64,000 nucleotides of DNA from RHKX01 sp963823565. GTDB lineage: Bacteria > Actinomycetota > Thermoleophilia > Solirubrobacterales > 70-9. Position 1 is the stretch's first letter. Each line of letters starts with the position of its first letter. A model generated the notes under the pieces. That model did not search any database, was not told where the DNA came from, and was given only the letters and a program-made list of their open reading frames with translations. Shown piece after piece: positions 24,924 through 34,226 of this stretch. The translations under genes and the position numbers were made by a program. The stretch is taken from the NCBI GenBank assembly GCA_963823565.1, contig CAWGLR010000003.1:1116001-1180000 (forward strand), read 5' to 3'.

Positions 24924-25691
24924 TCAACCGGACGGCGGCGGGCCGGCGAGCATGCCACCGTCGACCACGAACTCGGCGCCCGTGCAGTAGCTGCTCTGCT
25001 TGCCGGCGAGGAAGACGATCATCCTCGCCACCTCGGCGGCGCTGCCGATCCGGCGCAGCGGGACGGTCAGGTTCTGGAATCGGCCCTCTCTGGCGATAGC
25101 CTCGGCGGCGCCGGCGGGCCGGGTGGCGGGCGTGTCGATCAGGCCCGGATGGACCGAGTTGACACGGATCCCGTCGCCGGCGAGCTCGAGCGCCGCGGTC
25201 CGGGTGATGCCGCGGACCGCGAACTTCGCGGCCGAGTAGGCGGAGAGGCCGGGGAGGCCGATCATTCCGACGGCGGAGGAGACGTTGACGATCGCACCGC
25301 CGCCGACCTGACGCAGGTAGGGGGCGATCGTGCGGATGCCGAGCCAGACTCCCGTCTGGTTGACCGCGATCACCCGCTCGTAGTCGGCCCGGGCCTGCTC
25401 CTCGATCGTGCCTGGCGGCGAGCCGCCGGCGTTGTTGACCAGCGCGTCTATCGCCCCGAAGTGCCGCTCGGCCGCCTCGGCGGCCGCGCTCCAGCCCTGC
25501 TCGTCAGCGACGTCGAGTGCAGCGGCCGCCGCGTTGGCGCCGAGCTCGCCGGCGAGCCGGTCGCCGGCGGCCTCGTTGAGGTCGGCGATAAGGACGTTCC
25601 AGCCCTCGGCCACGAACACTCGCGCGGTCGCCTCGCCGATCCCCTGGGCGGCGCCGGTGACGATCGCTGTGCTGGCCCGTCCGGCGTCCAC
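24924..25691 (-). CDS. Short-chain dehydrogenase/reductase
   Basis: A 255-residue classical SDR: VTGAAQGIGEATA at the N-terminus, LNEAAGDRL after the second strand with preceding Asp (IADLN, suggests NAD+), NNAGG, the catalytic VSSAVG and YSAAK, and a C-terminal VDGGM as in 3-oxoacyl-ACP-reductase-like and sugar-alcohol dehydrogenases. GTG start; TAACCT (25705-25700 on the minus strand) ends 8 nt upstream. First chromosomal gene outside the island on its right side. Substrate unknown. Confidence 0.88.
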   Translation of the reverse strand: MDAGRASTAIVTGAAQGIGEATARVFVAEGWNVLIADLNEAAGDRLAGELGANAAAAALDVADEQGWSAAAEAAERHFGAIDALVNNAGGSPPGTIEEQARADYERVIAVNQTGVWLGIRTIAPYLRQVGGGAIVNVSSAVGMIGLPGLSAYSAAKFAVRGITRTAALELAGDGIRVNSVHPGLIDTPATRPAGAAEAIAREGRFQNLTVPLRRIGSAAEVARMIVFLAGKQSSYCTGAEFVVDGGMLAGPPPSG

Positions 25692-25699
25692 GGCGCCCG

Positions 25700-25705
25700 A
25701 GGTTA
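25700..25705 (-). promoter_or_regulatory. -10 box of the SDR gene at 24924-25691
   Basis: TAACCT on the minus strand, 8 nt before the GTG. The remaining intergenic stretch up to 26001 holds no gene or hairpin that I can support; it includes TTGTCC at about 25955 as a possible -35 for the diguanylate cyclase. Confidence 0.5.
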
Positions 25706-26001
25706 GTCTCGGAGCCGCGACGGTGGGGCGACGTCCGAGCAGCGCGATCCGCGCGTCGGCTGGCGGCGGTGAGTGACGCCGGCGGCGGGGGTCCCCCCGA
25801 CATCCAGTCGGACGCATCGACTGAGCCACAGATGAGAAAGCGCAGCCCGGGATCGACGGGGTGCCGGACGGCCTCGAGATCACCCCGGGCGCGCGTGAGC
25901 GGGCCGATGCGGCTCGATATCGGGAACGGGCACGTATCGGCACGTCCGCAAGAGTTGTCCCTGTTTAAACGTCGCCCGCGCTCCTGCCGACATCCCCTGG
26001 T

Positions 26002-27069
26002 ATGGGAGCTGAGGAGGTCCTTCGCCGGCGCGAGAGCTGGCTCGTACCAGTGGACTCGGATCTCGAGCGGATGCTCGACATGGACCGGCGGCTCCAGACG
26101 GTGCGCACCGCCGCCTTCGCGGTGCTCGGGATCGTCCTGGTCCTCTCCGGCAGCAGGGTCGGCTACTGGACGCTGTTGCCGCTGCTGGTCGCGGGGGCGC
26201 TCTTCGCGGCCGCCGACCGGCTGATCGAGCGGGTGGCGCGGCCGGAGTACTGGATCCTCGGCGCCTGGGTGGGATCGCAGGTGGTGATCGCGCTCAGCGT
26301 GGTGCTCGCCGGCGACATGGGCTTCCCCTCGTTCGCCTGGTTCGCGATCCCAGTCGTCACGCTGAGCACCCGATTCTCGCTGCGCGGCGTGATCCTCGGC
26401 GTCGTGATCACGCTCGGGTTGATGATGATCGTCGCCTTCGGCGCCTACGGGGACCTCGTCGCCGAGAACCCGCTCGAGCTGCTGATGCCCGTCGGCATGA
26501 TCCTCGCGATCGCGATCCTCAGCACGGCGATCATGCGCTCCGACGTCGAGCACCGCAGCCGCTCCGTCGTCGACCCGCTCACGGGCATGCTCAACCGCGC
26601 CGCCCTCGAGACGCGAGTGGACGAGCTCGCCCAGCAGTCGCAGGTCACCGGCGAGCCGATCGCGCTGATCGTCATCGACGTCGACCGCTTCAAGGACATC
26701 AACGACAGCGTCGGCCATGCCGTCGGCGACCGGGTCCTCCAGGAGATCGCCTACCGGATTCGCAAGCAGCTTCGCGCCTACGACCTCGCCTACCGCCTCG
26801 GCGGCGAGGAGTTCGTCGTCGTGCTCCCGGGATCGGAGCGGGAGGAGGCCCTGCGGATGGCCGAGCGCATCCGCTCGGCGATGGCAGGCGGGAAGGTCGC
26901 CGGAGTCGACGTGACGATCAGCTGCGGCGTCTCCGCCTCGGCTCCCGGCAGCCCCTTCGACTACGACGACGCGTTCGCCGAGGCGGACTCGGCCATGTAC
27001 GAGGCAAAGCGCGAAGGGCGCAACCGTTGCCGTGCGGCGCGCATGGAGCGGCAGCCGGCTCCGGCCTGA
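26002..27069 (+). CDS. Membrane-bound diguanylate cyclase (GGDEF)
   Basis: A 355-residue protein with an N-terminal membrane region of about five to six helices (residues ~30-175) and a C-terminal GGDEF domain that makes c-di-GMP from two GTP. The active site is intact: DPLTGMLNRAAL, VIDVDRFKDINDSVGHAVGD, and RLGGEEF. An RxxD (RAYD) sits five residues before GGEEF, the expected position of the inhibitory product-binding I-site. No PAS or other sensor is visible, so the membrane domain is presumably the sensor. The start is uncertain: ATG 26002 lacks a ribosome site, and GTG 26050 is in frame. Confidence 0.88.
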   Translation: MGAEEVLRRRESWLVPVDSDLERMLDMDRRLQTVRTAAFAVLGIVLVLSGSRVGYWTLLPLLVAGALFAAADRLIERVARPEYWILGAWVGSQVVIALSVVLAGDMGFPSFAWFAIPVVTLSTRFSLRGVILGVVITLGLMMIVAFGAYGDLVAENPLELLMPVGMILAIAILSTAIMRSDVEHRSRSVVDPLTGMLNRAALETRVDELAQQSQVTGEPIALIVIDVDRFKDINDSVGHAVGDRVLQEIAYRIRKQLRAYDLAYRLGGEEFVVVLPGSEREEALRMAERIRSAMAGGKVAGVDVTISCGVSASAPGSPFDYDDAFAEADSAMYEAKREGRNRCRAARMERQPAPA

Positions 27070-27070
27070 G

Positions 27071-27265
27071 CTACTTGCGGCGCGGCAGCTTCCAGCCCAT
27101 GACCGTCTCGCGGACGAGGCCGAGCTCGAGCAGCTCGGCCAGACCGGCCTCGGCGTCCTCCCGGCTGATGCCCTCGTTCTGGGCGATCAGGGCGGGGGTG
27201 TTGAGGGCCGGCTTCGTCTCCAGCGAGTCGAGACAGAGGCTGGCGTTTTCGCTGAGGTCGGTCAT
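27071..27265 (-). CDS. Small winged-helix-like hypothetical protein
   Basis: A 64-residue protein: ENASLCLDSLETKPALNTPALIAQNEGISREDAEAGLAELLELGLVRETVMGWKLPRRK. The helix pattern with a final beta hairpin (VRETVMGWKL) looks like a minimal winged helix, as in small regulators. Function unknown. It converges with the diguanylate cyclase, separated by one base. Confidence 0.6.
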   Translation of the reverse strand: MTDLSENASLCLDSLETKPALNTPALIAQNEGISREDAEAGLAELLELGLVRETVMGWKLPRRK

Positions 27266-27315
27266 GCGACGCGGCAGGGTGCCACATTCGCCGCGAGCGT
27301 GACGCCGCCGCGCCG

Positions 27316-27564
27316 TCAGTCGGGGGCGGGGGCGGGGCGCCGGAGCTCGGTCAGGAGCGAGTGCGCGGAGATGATCGCCCAGACGCCCTCGAGCAGGAGG
27401 AATCCGAGCTGGCCGTCGACCGCAGCCAGCGCGGCGAGGATCGCCGAGCCGACGAGGTTGAGGACGAGGTAGGGGATCGAGCGCTGGCCGAGCCGGCCCG
27501 CCTGCGTTCCGGCGAAGGCGGCGAGGATGAGCAGCGCGCCGACGATCTGGATTGCCTGATCCAT
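27316..27564 (-). CDS. Small membrane protein (CBU_0592-like)
   Basis: An 82-residue protein with three hydrophobic segments (IVGALLILAAFAGTQAG; YLVLNLVGSAILAALAAV; LGFLLLEGVWAIISAHSLL). The pattern of a YLVLNLVGS and a LEGVWAIIS segment resembles the CBU_0592 family of small integral membrane proteins. Function unknown. GAGAAT ends 6 nt before the ATG on the minus strand, another possible leaderless start. Confidence 0.65.
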   Translation of the reverse strand: MDQAIQIVGALLILAAFAGTQAGRLGQRSIPYLVLNLVGSAILAALAAVDGQLGFLLLEGVWAIISAHSLLTELRRPAPAPD

Positions 27565-27594
27565 TCCGGCATTCTCGCCGTAGACCGATCGGAC

Positions 27595-27600
27595 TACTCT
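27595..27600 (+). promoter_or_regulatory. Possible -10 box for the carotenoid oxygenase gene
   Basis: TACTCT lies about 40 nt before the ATG at 27641; a GGGGAG ribosome site precedes the start, so this gene would have a normal leader. Confidence 0.35.
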
Positions 27601-27640
27601 GCAAGACGACCATTACGCGCAAAGGGGATCGGGGAGACGA

Positions 27641-29080
27641 ATGATGGAGCCAGCTGCGACCACCCGGGAGAGCACGGCGAAGCGAACGGGCTACACGGAC
27701 GCGCAGATCGGGTTCGAGAGCCTGTCGGACGAGGTGCGGATCGACGCGCTGCCAGTCGAGGGCGAGCTGCCGCCGTGGCTGACCGGCGCGCTGATCAGGA
27801 CCGGGCCGGCCCAATTCGAGACCGAGCGCGGCGCGATGCGCCACTGGTTCGACGGCCTCGCCATGCTGCACCGCTTCGGCATCGCCGACGGCCGCGTCTC
27901 CTACGCGAACCGCTTCCTCGAGAGCAAGGCGAAGCGGGCCGCGGACGCGAGTGGCGAGATCGAGTACTCGGAGTTCGCCACCGATCCGTGCCGGTCGCTG
28001 TTCAAGCGGGCGATGACGCTCTTCCAGCCGAAGATGACCGACAACAGCAACGTCAACCTGATCGAGCTCGGCGAGCGGTTCGTCGCGATGACCGAGACCC
28101 CGCTGCCGGTCCAGTTCGACCCCGAGACGCTCGAGTCGGCCGGTGTGGGGTGGGACGTCCCGGGCGAGCTGACGACCGCCCACCCGCATCTGGATCGCGC
28201 CACCGGGGGGATGCTGAACTACGCGGCGAAGCTCGGTGCCCGGACGAAGTACCGCTTCTTCCACCTCGCGCCGGACGCGACCGAGCCCGAGGTGGTCGCA
28301 TCGAGTCCGGTCCGCGAGCCGGCCTACATGCACTCGTTCGGGCTCACCGAGCGCCGGCTCGTGCTCACCGAGTTCCCCTTCGTGGTCAACCCGCTGCGGC
28401 TCGCGCTGTCCGGGCGGCCCTACATCGAGAACTACCGCTGGAAGCCGGAGCTGGGCACGCGGTTCACCCTGTTCGACCGCGCGACCGGCGAGGTCAAGGG
28501 ACCGTTCGAGGCCGATGCGTGCTTCGGCTTCCACCACGTCAACTCGTTCGACCGCGACGGCGAGGTGGTGGTCGACGTCAGCGTCTTCCCCGACTCCGGC
28601 ATCGTCGAGGACCTCTACCTCGACCGCCTGCGAGCGGGGAAGCCGATCCCGGCGCCGGAGCTGCGCCGCTTCACGATCGACCCGGCCGCGGGCACCGTCA
28701 AGCAGGAGCGCCTGACCGATGAGGGGCTCGACCTGCCGCGGATCAACTACGGCCGCTGCAACGAGCGCCCCTATCGCTACGTCTGGGGCGTCGGAGTGGG
28801 CGGCAGCGGCTACCTCGACCGGATCGTCGCCGCCGACCTCGAGACGCGGGAGACGCGGGTCTGGCAGGAGGACGGCCGCTATCCCGGCGAGCCGATCTTC
28901 GTCGCCGAGCCGGGTGCCGAGGCCGAGAACGCCGGCGTCCTGCTCTCGATCGTGCTCGACGCCGCCGCGGGGACGTCCTTCCTGCTCGTGCTCGATGCCG
29001 CGACGCTCGAGGAGCGGGCGCGCGCCCGCGCTCCCCACCACATACCTTTCAGCTTCCACGGTCAGTTCGCCCGGGCGTGA
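27641..29080 (+). CDS. Carotenoid cleavage oxygenase family protein
   Basis: A 479-residue RPE65/carotenoid oxygenase family enzyme: an iron(II) beta-propeller that splits a conjugated C=C bond with O2. The four iron-ligand histidines sit in recognisable motifs: TTAHPHLD, PAYMHSFGLT, FGFHHVNSF, and the C-terminal FSFHGQF. The N-terminal PPWLTGALIRTGPAQFE, with HWFDGLAMLHRF, is typical. Substrate could be a carotenoid, apocarotenoid or stilbene-like compound; no carotenoid synthesis gene is visible nearby. GGGGAG ribosome site before tandem ATGs (27641 or 27644). Confidence 0.93.
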   Translation: MMEPAATTRESTAKRTGYTDAQIGFESLSDEVRIDALPVEGELPPWLTGALIRTGPAQFETERGAMRHWFDGLAMLHRFGIADGRVSYANRFLESKAKRAADASGEIEYSEFATDPCRSLFKRAMTLFQPKMTDNSNVNLIELGERFVAMTETPLPVQFDPETLESAGVGWDVPGELTTAHPHLDRATGGMLNYAAKLGARTKYRFFHLAPDATEPEVVASSPVREPAYMHSFGLTERRLVLTEFPFVVNPLRLALSGRPYIENYRWKPELGTRFTLFDRATGEVKGPFEADACFGFHHVNSFDRDGEVVVDVSVFPDSGIVEDLYLDRLRAGKPIPAPELRRFTIDPAAGTVKQERLTDEGLDLPRINYGRCNERPYRYVWGVGVGGSGYLDRIVAADLETRETRVWQEDGRYPGEPIFVAEPGAEAENAGVLLSIVLDAAAGTSFLLVLDAATLEERARARAPHHIPFSFHGQFARA

Positions 29081-29123
29081 GCGCGGGCGTTTCCGCGAGT
29101 CGAGAGGAGGGCATCCCCGGCCC

Positions 29124-29594
29124 ATGGCACAGAAGTTCAACGTCCAGGACCTGACGATCAAGTCGGAGGCCTTCGACAACCACGGGGCGATCCCCGACAA
29201 GCACACGAGCAACGGCGAGGACGTCTCGCCCGCGATCTCGTGGGAGGGCGTCCCCGAGGGGACGAAGTCGTTCGCGGTGGTCGTCCACGATCCCGACGCG
29301 CCGCTCGTCGACGGGTTCACCCACTGGGTGGCCTACGGGATCCCCGGCGACGCGACCGGCATCCCCGAGGGCGGCACCGATCACATCTCGGGCGTCAACA
29401 ACACGGGCAACGCCGGCTACAACGGCCCCGCGCCGCCCCCCGGCCACGGCACCCACCACTACTACTTCTGGGTCTACGCGCTGAGCGAGGACCACGAGCT
29501 CGAGCCCGGGCTGACCCGCCGTGAGCTGCTCGACCGCGTCGAGGACGACGTGATCGAGCAGGCCCGCGTGGTCGGCACCTACAAGAACGACTAG
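29124..29594 (+). CDS. YbhB/YbcL-type PEBP protein
   Basis: A 156-residue phosphatidylethanolamine-binding-protein family member (bacterial Raf-kinase-inhibitor-like). Landmarks: SNGEDVSPAISWEGVPEGTKSFAVVVHDPDAP (the DPDAP anion-binding motif), THWVAYGIP, YNGPAPPPGHGTHHYYFWVYAL, and the final short helix. No signal peptide, so probably cytosolic. A GGAGG site lies about 13 nt before the ATG. Biological role of bacterial PEBPs is unclear. Confidence 0.92.
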   Translation: MAQKFNVQDLTIKSEAFDNHGAIPDKHTSNGEDVSPAISWEGVPEGTKSFAVVVHDPDAPLVDGFTHWVAYGIPGDATGIPEGGTDHISGVNNTGNAGYNGPAPPPGHGTHHYYFWVYALSEDHELEPGLTRRELLDRVEDDVIEQARVVGTYKND

Positions 29595-29651
29595 GCCGGG
29601 ACGCCGGCCGAAGCGGGGCGGGATCGCCCTGCGCGGCCGGCTCGCCCGCGC

Positions 29652-31481
29652 TCAGTCGCCCCCGGCGAGGACCTCCTCGGCGGCCTTCTCCGCCTCGTCG
29701 AGCTGCTCGGCGACGAGGTCGAGGCCGCGATCCCAGAAGCCGGGGTCGGCGAGGTCGACGCCGACGATCGCGCCGAGCTCCTCCGGCGAGCGCGAGCCGC
29801 CCGCCGCGAGCATCTCGAGGTAGCCGGGGACGATCTCCTCGCCCCGCTCGGCGTACAGCCGGTAGACCGAAAGCGCCAGGAGCTGCCCGTAGGCGTAGGC
29901 GTAGACGTAGCCGGGGGTGCCGATGAAGTGGGGGACGTAGGACCACCACGAGCGATAGCCCTCGGTGATCTCGACCGAGTCGCCGAGCATCTCGGCCTGG
30001 GTCTCGAACCAGAGCTCGCCGAACCGCTCGACGGAGAGCTCGCCCTCGCCGCGGCGGGCGTTGTGGACCCGGTCCTCGAACTGGTTCATCGCGATCTGGC
30101 GGAAGACGGTCGCGATCTGGCCCTCGATCGACTCGGCGAGCAGGTTGAGCCGCGAGCGCGCGTCGTCGGCATCGGCGAGGAGCCGGCCGAAGACGAGCTC
30201 CTCGGCGAAGACCGACGCCGTCTCGGCGACCGTCAGCGGCGTGCTCTGGTGGAAGACCCCCTGGTCGCGGGCGAGGAACTGGTGGATGCCGTGGCCGAGC
30301 TCGTGCGCGAGCGTCGTCACGTCGCGGCGGCGGTCGGTCCAGTTGAGCATCACGTAGGGATGGACGGACGGGACCGTCGAGGCGCTGAACGCGCCCCCGC
30401 GCTTGTCCGGCCGCGGCGGGACATCGATCCAGCCGTCGAAGAAGCGCGCGGCGATCTCGCTCATCCGCGGCGACACCGACTCGAAGGTCTCGAGGACGAT
30501 TCCGCGGCCCTCCTCCCAGCCGACCTTCTCGTCGTCGGCGCCGACGATCGCCATCCGGTCGTAGTCGGCGAGCCGGTCGATGCCGAGCAGCTTCGCCTTG
30601 GTCCGGTACCAGCGGCGCGGAAGCTCGTAGCGGGCCTTGACCGCCTCGATCAAAGCCTGGACGGACTCGTCGGACGCCTCGTTGGAGAGGTTGCGGGTCG
30701 CGAGCCAGTGCGGGTAGGAGCGCAGGCGGTCCATCGTCGCCTTCTCCTGCAGCAGGGTGTTGAACGCGTAGGCGCGCGTCCGCAGCCCCGGCTGGAGCGC
30801 CTCGGTGACCGCCTCGGCCACCGTCCGCCGCCGCTCGCGGTCGGGATCGAACAGCCCCGAGAGGGCCTCGTCCAGCGTCACCGGCTCGTCCTTGTCCGGT
30901 AGCTCGACGCGGATCGCGGAGGTGAGCTCGTCGAAGAGCCGGCTCCAGGCGTTGCCGCCGCTGAGCGACAGCTCGGTGACGATCTTCTCCTCGGGCGCGG
31001 AGAGCAGGTGCGGCCGGTAGCGGCGCTCGAGCCGCAGGTGGTGGCGACAGAAGTCGAGGCCGTCGGTCGCGAGCAGCTCCTCGGCGCGGTCGTCATCGAT
31101 GGCCACCCACTCGAGCTCGAAGAAGAGGAGCTGGGTCTGGATCCGGGTCGCGCGCTCCGATCCGCGCTGGAGGAGTGCGCCGATCGCCGGGTCGGCGGTG
31201 TCGGCGGCGAAGCGCAGGTGGGCGTAGTTGAGCGCGCGCCCGGCGAGCTCGGAGATCCGCGCGAGCGTCTCCATCGCCTCGCGCAGGCCGGGCCCGTCGA
31301 GCTCGGCCACCTTCCCCTCGTAGCGTTCGGCGAACTCGCCGGCGAGGCGCTCGGCCTCGTCGAGCAGCGCGTCGACCGCGGCCCGCTCGTCGCCGTTCGC
31401 CGACGCGGCGGCGGAACCGTCGACGCCCGCCGCCTCGAGGTCGATCAGATCGGAGAGCTCCCAGGTGTCGGTGGCGGCCAC
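29652..31481 (-). CDS. pepF: M3-family oligoendopeptidase (PepF-like)
   Basis: A 609-residue zinc metallopeptidase of family M3 that degrades peptides of roughly 5-20 residues in the cytosol. The catalytic HELGHGIHQF (HExxH) lies near residue 390, with the third ligand Glu further on in the ETASVFAEEL helix. The N-terminal helical half (WELSDLIDL ... YEGKVAEL) and the C-terminal YAYGQLLALSVYRLYAERG are typical. Starts ATG at 31481 with the conserved DTWELSDL N-terminus. Confidence 0.93.
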   Translation of the reverse strand: MAATDTWELSDLIDLEAAGVDGSAAASANGDERAAVDALLDEAERLAGEFAERYEGKVAELDGPGLREAMETLARISELAGRALNYAHLRFAADTADPAIGALLQRGSERATRIQTQLLFFELEWVAIDDDRAEELLATDGLDFCRHHLRLERRYRPHLLSAPEEKIVTELSLSGGNAWSRLFDELTSAIRVELPDKDEPVTLDEALSGLFDPDRERRRTVAEAVTEALQPGLRTRAYAFNTLLQEKATMDRLRSYPHWLATRNLSNEASDESVQALIEAVKARYELPRRWYRTKAKLLGIDRLADYDRMAIVGADDEKVGWEEGRGIVLETFESVSPRMSEIAARFFDGWIDVPPRPDKRGGAFSASTVPSVHPYVMLNWTDRRRDVTTLAHELGHGIHQFLARDQGVFHQSTPLTVAETASVFAEELVFGRLLADADDARSRLNLLAESIEGQIATVFRQIAMNQFEDRVHNARRGEGELSVERFGELWFETQAEMLGDSVEITEGYRSWWSYVPHFIGTPGYVYAYAYGQLLALSVYRLYAERGEEIVPGYLEMLAAGGSRSPEELGAIVGVDLADPGFWDRGLDLVAEQLDEAEKAAEEVLAGGD

Positions 31482-31597
31482 GCGCTCAAGCTAACAGGGT
31501 CCCCGTCGCGGCTCGCCGCCCGTTTTCGCCGCTCATCGGGCACTTCGGCCGAGACCTGGAAGGGAAACCGGGGAGGGGGGCGAACCTGAGGTCACCG

Positions 31598-32509
31598 ATG
31601 AGCAAGACCGCCACCAAGACCAAGCCCCGCCGCAACGGATCCGATGTCGAGGAGGCCGTCGAGGCCCCGAGTCCGGCCCAGAGCGGCAAGACCCTCTCGA
31701 CCTACATCACGGAGCGCTTCGACGAGTTCTCGCGCTCGCAGAAGGACGTCGCCCGATACATCGTCGACCATCTCGAGGAAGCGGCCTTCCAGACCGCCGA
31801 GGAGCTGGCCCGGCGCGCGGACACGTCCTCCTCCACCGTGGTGCGCTTCTCGCAGGCGCTCGGCTTCGACGGCTATCCCGAGCTTCAGCAGGCCGCCATC
31901 GAGGAGTACCGCGCCAACGTCGCGGCGGGTGCGGCCGCGGCCGGCGGCGGCGCCCTGTTCGACTTCGACCACACCGAGTTCGAGGCGTCCCTGGCCGCCG
32001 ACCACTCCAACATCGAGAGCACCGTTCGCGGGCTCGCGAGGGAGGACGTCGACGCCTGCGTCCAGGAGCTCGCCACCGCCCACCGGGTCGTCATCGTCGC
32101 GATGGACCAGATGGCCTTCTTCGCCTCCTACCTGCGGCACATGCTCGCGCTGCTCGACATCCGCGCCGAGACCGTCACCCAGCCGCGGCAGGAGTCGATC
32201 ACCCGCCTCGGCAACGTCGACGACGAGACCCTCGTCGTCGCCTTCTCCGCCGGCCGCGCCCATCCGCTGGTGATCCGGGCGATGAAGCTCGCCCGCCACC
32301 GCGGCGCGCACACGATCGCGATCTCCGACGCGACGCTCTCCGACGTCGGCGAGCACGCCGAGCACACGCTCTACTGGTCCTCGGACTCCCCGTCCTACAC
32401 GCGCTCGACGACGGCGCTCCTGGCGCTGGTCGAGGCGCTGGCCCACGGCGTCTACGCCCGGGACACGGCGGCGTTCAAGGACCGGATCAGGGCCTTCAAG
32501 CTGAAGTAG
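31598..32509 (+). CDS. MurR/RpiR-family transcriptional regulator
   Basis: A 303-residue regulator. The N-terminal RpiR HTH (residues ~35-105) shows FSRSQKDVARYIVDHLEEAAFQTAEELARRADTSSSTVVRFSQALGFDGYPELQ. The C-terminal SIS domain, which binds phosphosugars, follows from about residue 140 (RVVIVAMDQMAFFASYLRHMLALL ... VVAFSAGRAHPLVIRAMKLARHRGAHTIAISD). The first 30 residues are a Lys/Arg-rich tail. No sugar operon adjoins it, so the target is unknown. Confidence 0.92.
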   Translation: MSKTATKTKPRRNGSDVEEAVEAPSPAQSGKTLSTYITERFDEFSRSQKDVARYIVDHLEEAAFQTAEELARRADTSSSTVVRFSQALGFDGYPELQQAAIEEYRANVAAGAAAAGGGALFDFDHTEFEASLAADHSNIESTVRGLAREDVDACVQELATAHRVVIVAMDQMAFFASYLRHMLALLDIRAETVTQPRQESITRLGNVDDETLVVAFSAGRAHPLVIRAMKLARHRGAHTIAISDATLSDVGEHAEHTLYWSSDSPSYTRSTTALLALVEALAHGVYARDTAAFKDRIRAFKLK

Positions 32510-32579
32510 GTCGGCGCGCCACGACCCACCGGGGTCGCTCAGTTCGTCATCACGTACTCAGCGACCCCAGCGCGTGGGG

Positions 32580-33233
32580 TCAGGGGTGGAACTCGACTCC
32601 GTCCAGGCTCACGCACCCGCCCTGGGCATCGACCAAGCCGTCGGCGCCGACGGTAACGACCCCGTCGTCGTTGACCGTGGCGTTGCAGTCGGGCACGGTG
32701 AAGCGAGCTTTCGCCGTCGGCCGGTAACCGGCGGGAAGATAGAAGACCCCTGGTGGGGGCGTGACCCCACCGCAGGCTCCCTGGAAGTCCACGAGCGTTG
32801 TTCCCTGCAGGTGTACCCAGCCGCCTGAGTCCTTCCGGTACCCGACGAGCAAATTGGGACTCCCGTAGTTCTTCCACGTGCCGCATAGCTGCGAGGCGCT
32901 GCCGCAGAAGCGGCCGGGATCGTTCGCACAGGCGCCGTTGTCGCTACCGGTGGCTGTAGAGACCAGATGCACCGCCTCCGGTGCGAGGCCCTGCGGTGTC
33001 CCGTCCTTACCCGGAGGTCCCTGCACGCCCTGCTCGCCTGGGGGGCCCTGGGGGCCGCGCTTGGCGATCCTGATCTTCTTCTCGTGCTCGGCGCACTTGC
33101 CCTTCTTGCCGAGGCTGAGGTCGCCGCTCTTGCCCGCGCAAAGGGTGACGCCGCCGGAGCCGCCCGAGGCGCCGAAGGCGACCGCCCCGACCATCATCGC
33201 CGCCGCTGCCAGGACTACGACCTTCCAGCTCAT
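32580..33233 (-). CDS. Secreted protein with a short collagen-like stretch
   Basis: A 217-residue protein. It starts with a signal peptide (MSWKVVVLAAAAMMVGAVAFGAS), then a short Cys-containing region (LCAGKSGDLSLGKKGKCAEHEKKIRI), a brief Gly-x-y run (GPQGPPGEQGVQGPPGKDG) and a Cys-rich C-terminal beta domain with repeated short motifs. Such collagen-like exported proteins are common in Solirubrobacterales-type genomes; the role is probably structural. TACGGT (33245-33240, minus) ends 6 nt before the ATG, deciding for 33233 over a TTG 36 nt upstream. Confidence 0.75.
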   Translation of the reverse strand: MSWKVVVLAAAAMMVGAVAFGASGGSGGVTLCAGKSGDLSLGKKGKCAEHEKKIRIAKRGPQGPPGEQGVQGPPGKDGTPQGLAPEAVHLVSTATGSDNGACANDPGRFCGSASQLCGTWKNYGSPNLLVGYRKDSGGWVHLQGTTLVDFQGACGGVTPPPGVFYLPAGYRPTAKARFTVPDCNATVNDDGVVTVGADGLVDAQGGCVSLDGVEFHP

Positions 33234-33322
33234 TCCGAGACCGTAGGTCCGGGAGGGCAGCTTCCGCAACGGGGTCGCACCGAAGGTTTAGGCCGCATCC
33301 GCGGCGCGAGTGGGCAGGCCTC

Positions 33323-33328
33323 TAAGAT
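33323..33328 (+). promoter_or_regulatory. -10 box of pdxS
   Basis: TAAGAT ends 8 nt before the pdxS ATG; no ribosome site in between. Confidence 0.6.
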
Positions 33329-33336
33329 CAGCGGCC

Positions 33337-34226
33337 ATGCCCGAGCACGCCACCTTCCGCCTCAAGTCCGGCCTCGCAGAGATGCTCAAGGGCGGCGTCA
33401 TCATGGACGTCGTCACGGCCGAGCAGGCGCGGGTGGCGGAGGCGTCGGGCGCGGTCGCGGTGATGGCGCTCGAGCGCGTCCCGGCCGACATCCGCGCCGA
33501 CGGCGGCGTCGCTCGGATGTCGAACCCGCGGATGATCGAGGAGATCAAGGAGGCGGTGACGGTCCCGGTGATGGCGAAGGCACGGATCGGGCACTTCGCC
33601 GAGGCGCAGGTTCTCCAGGCGCTCGAGGTCGACTACATCGACGAGTCCGAGGTGCTGACGCCGGCCGACGAGGCCCATCACATCGACAAGCTCTCCTTCG
33701 ACGTCCCGTTCGTCTGCGGCGCCACCAACCTCGGCGAGGCGCTGCGGCGGATCGGCGAGGGCGCGGCGATGATCCGCTCCAAGGGCGAGGCGGGCACCGG
33801 CAACATCGTCGAGGCCGTCCGCCACCTGCGCGAGATCACCGCCGGCATCAAGCGGCTCGGAGTCGCTCGATGCCGCCGAGCTCTACGTCGAGGCGAAGAA
33901 CCTCCAGGCGCCGCTCGACGTCGTCCGCGACGTGGCCGAGCGCGGCTGGCTCCCCGTTCCGCTCTTCTGCGCGGGAGGCATCGCCACCCCGGCCGACGCG
34001 GCGCTGACGATGCAGCTCGGCGCCGAGGGCAACTTCGTCGGCTCCGGCATCTTCAAGTCCGAGGACCCAGAGCGGTTCGCGAAGGCGATCGTCGAGGCGA
34101 CCACCCACTACAAGGACCCCGAGCGCGTCCTCGCCGCGTCGGCCGATCTCGGCGCGCGCGATGCGCGGCGACGACATCGCCCAGCTCGCCGCCGAGGGCG
34201 AGCTGCTCCAGCAGCGCGGCTGGTAG
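33337..34226 (+). CDS. pdxS: Pyridoxal 5'-phosphate synthase subunit PdxS, with two +1 frame breaks
   Basis: PdxS makes PLP from ribose 5-phosphate, glyceraldehyde 3-phosphate and ammonia in a complex with PdxT. The N-terminal part is textbook (FRLKSGLAEMLKGGVIMDVV, ERVPADIRADGGVARMSNP, the catalytic lysine region VMAKARIGHFAEAQ, and SKGEAGTGNIVEAVRH). The frame then breaks at about 33862 (CTCGGAGTCG has one extra base) and continues correctly in the next frame (DAAELYVEAKNLQAP ... VFVGSGIF-like stretch and VEATTHY) until about 34155, where GGCGCGCGCGATG again carries one extra base before AMRGDDIAQLAAEGE and the stop at 34224. Both breaks leave the flanking protein fully conserved, so base errors are the likeliest cause. 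Stop overlaps pdxT. Confidence 0.88.
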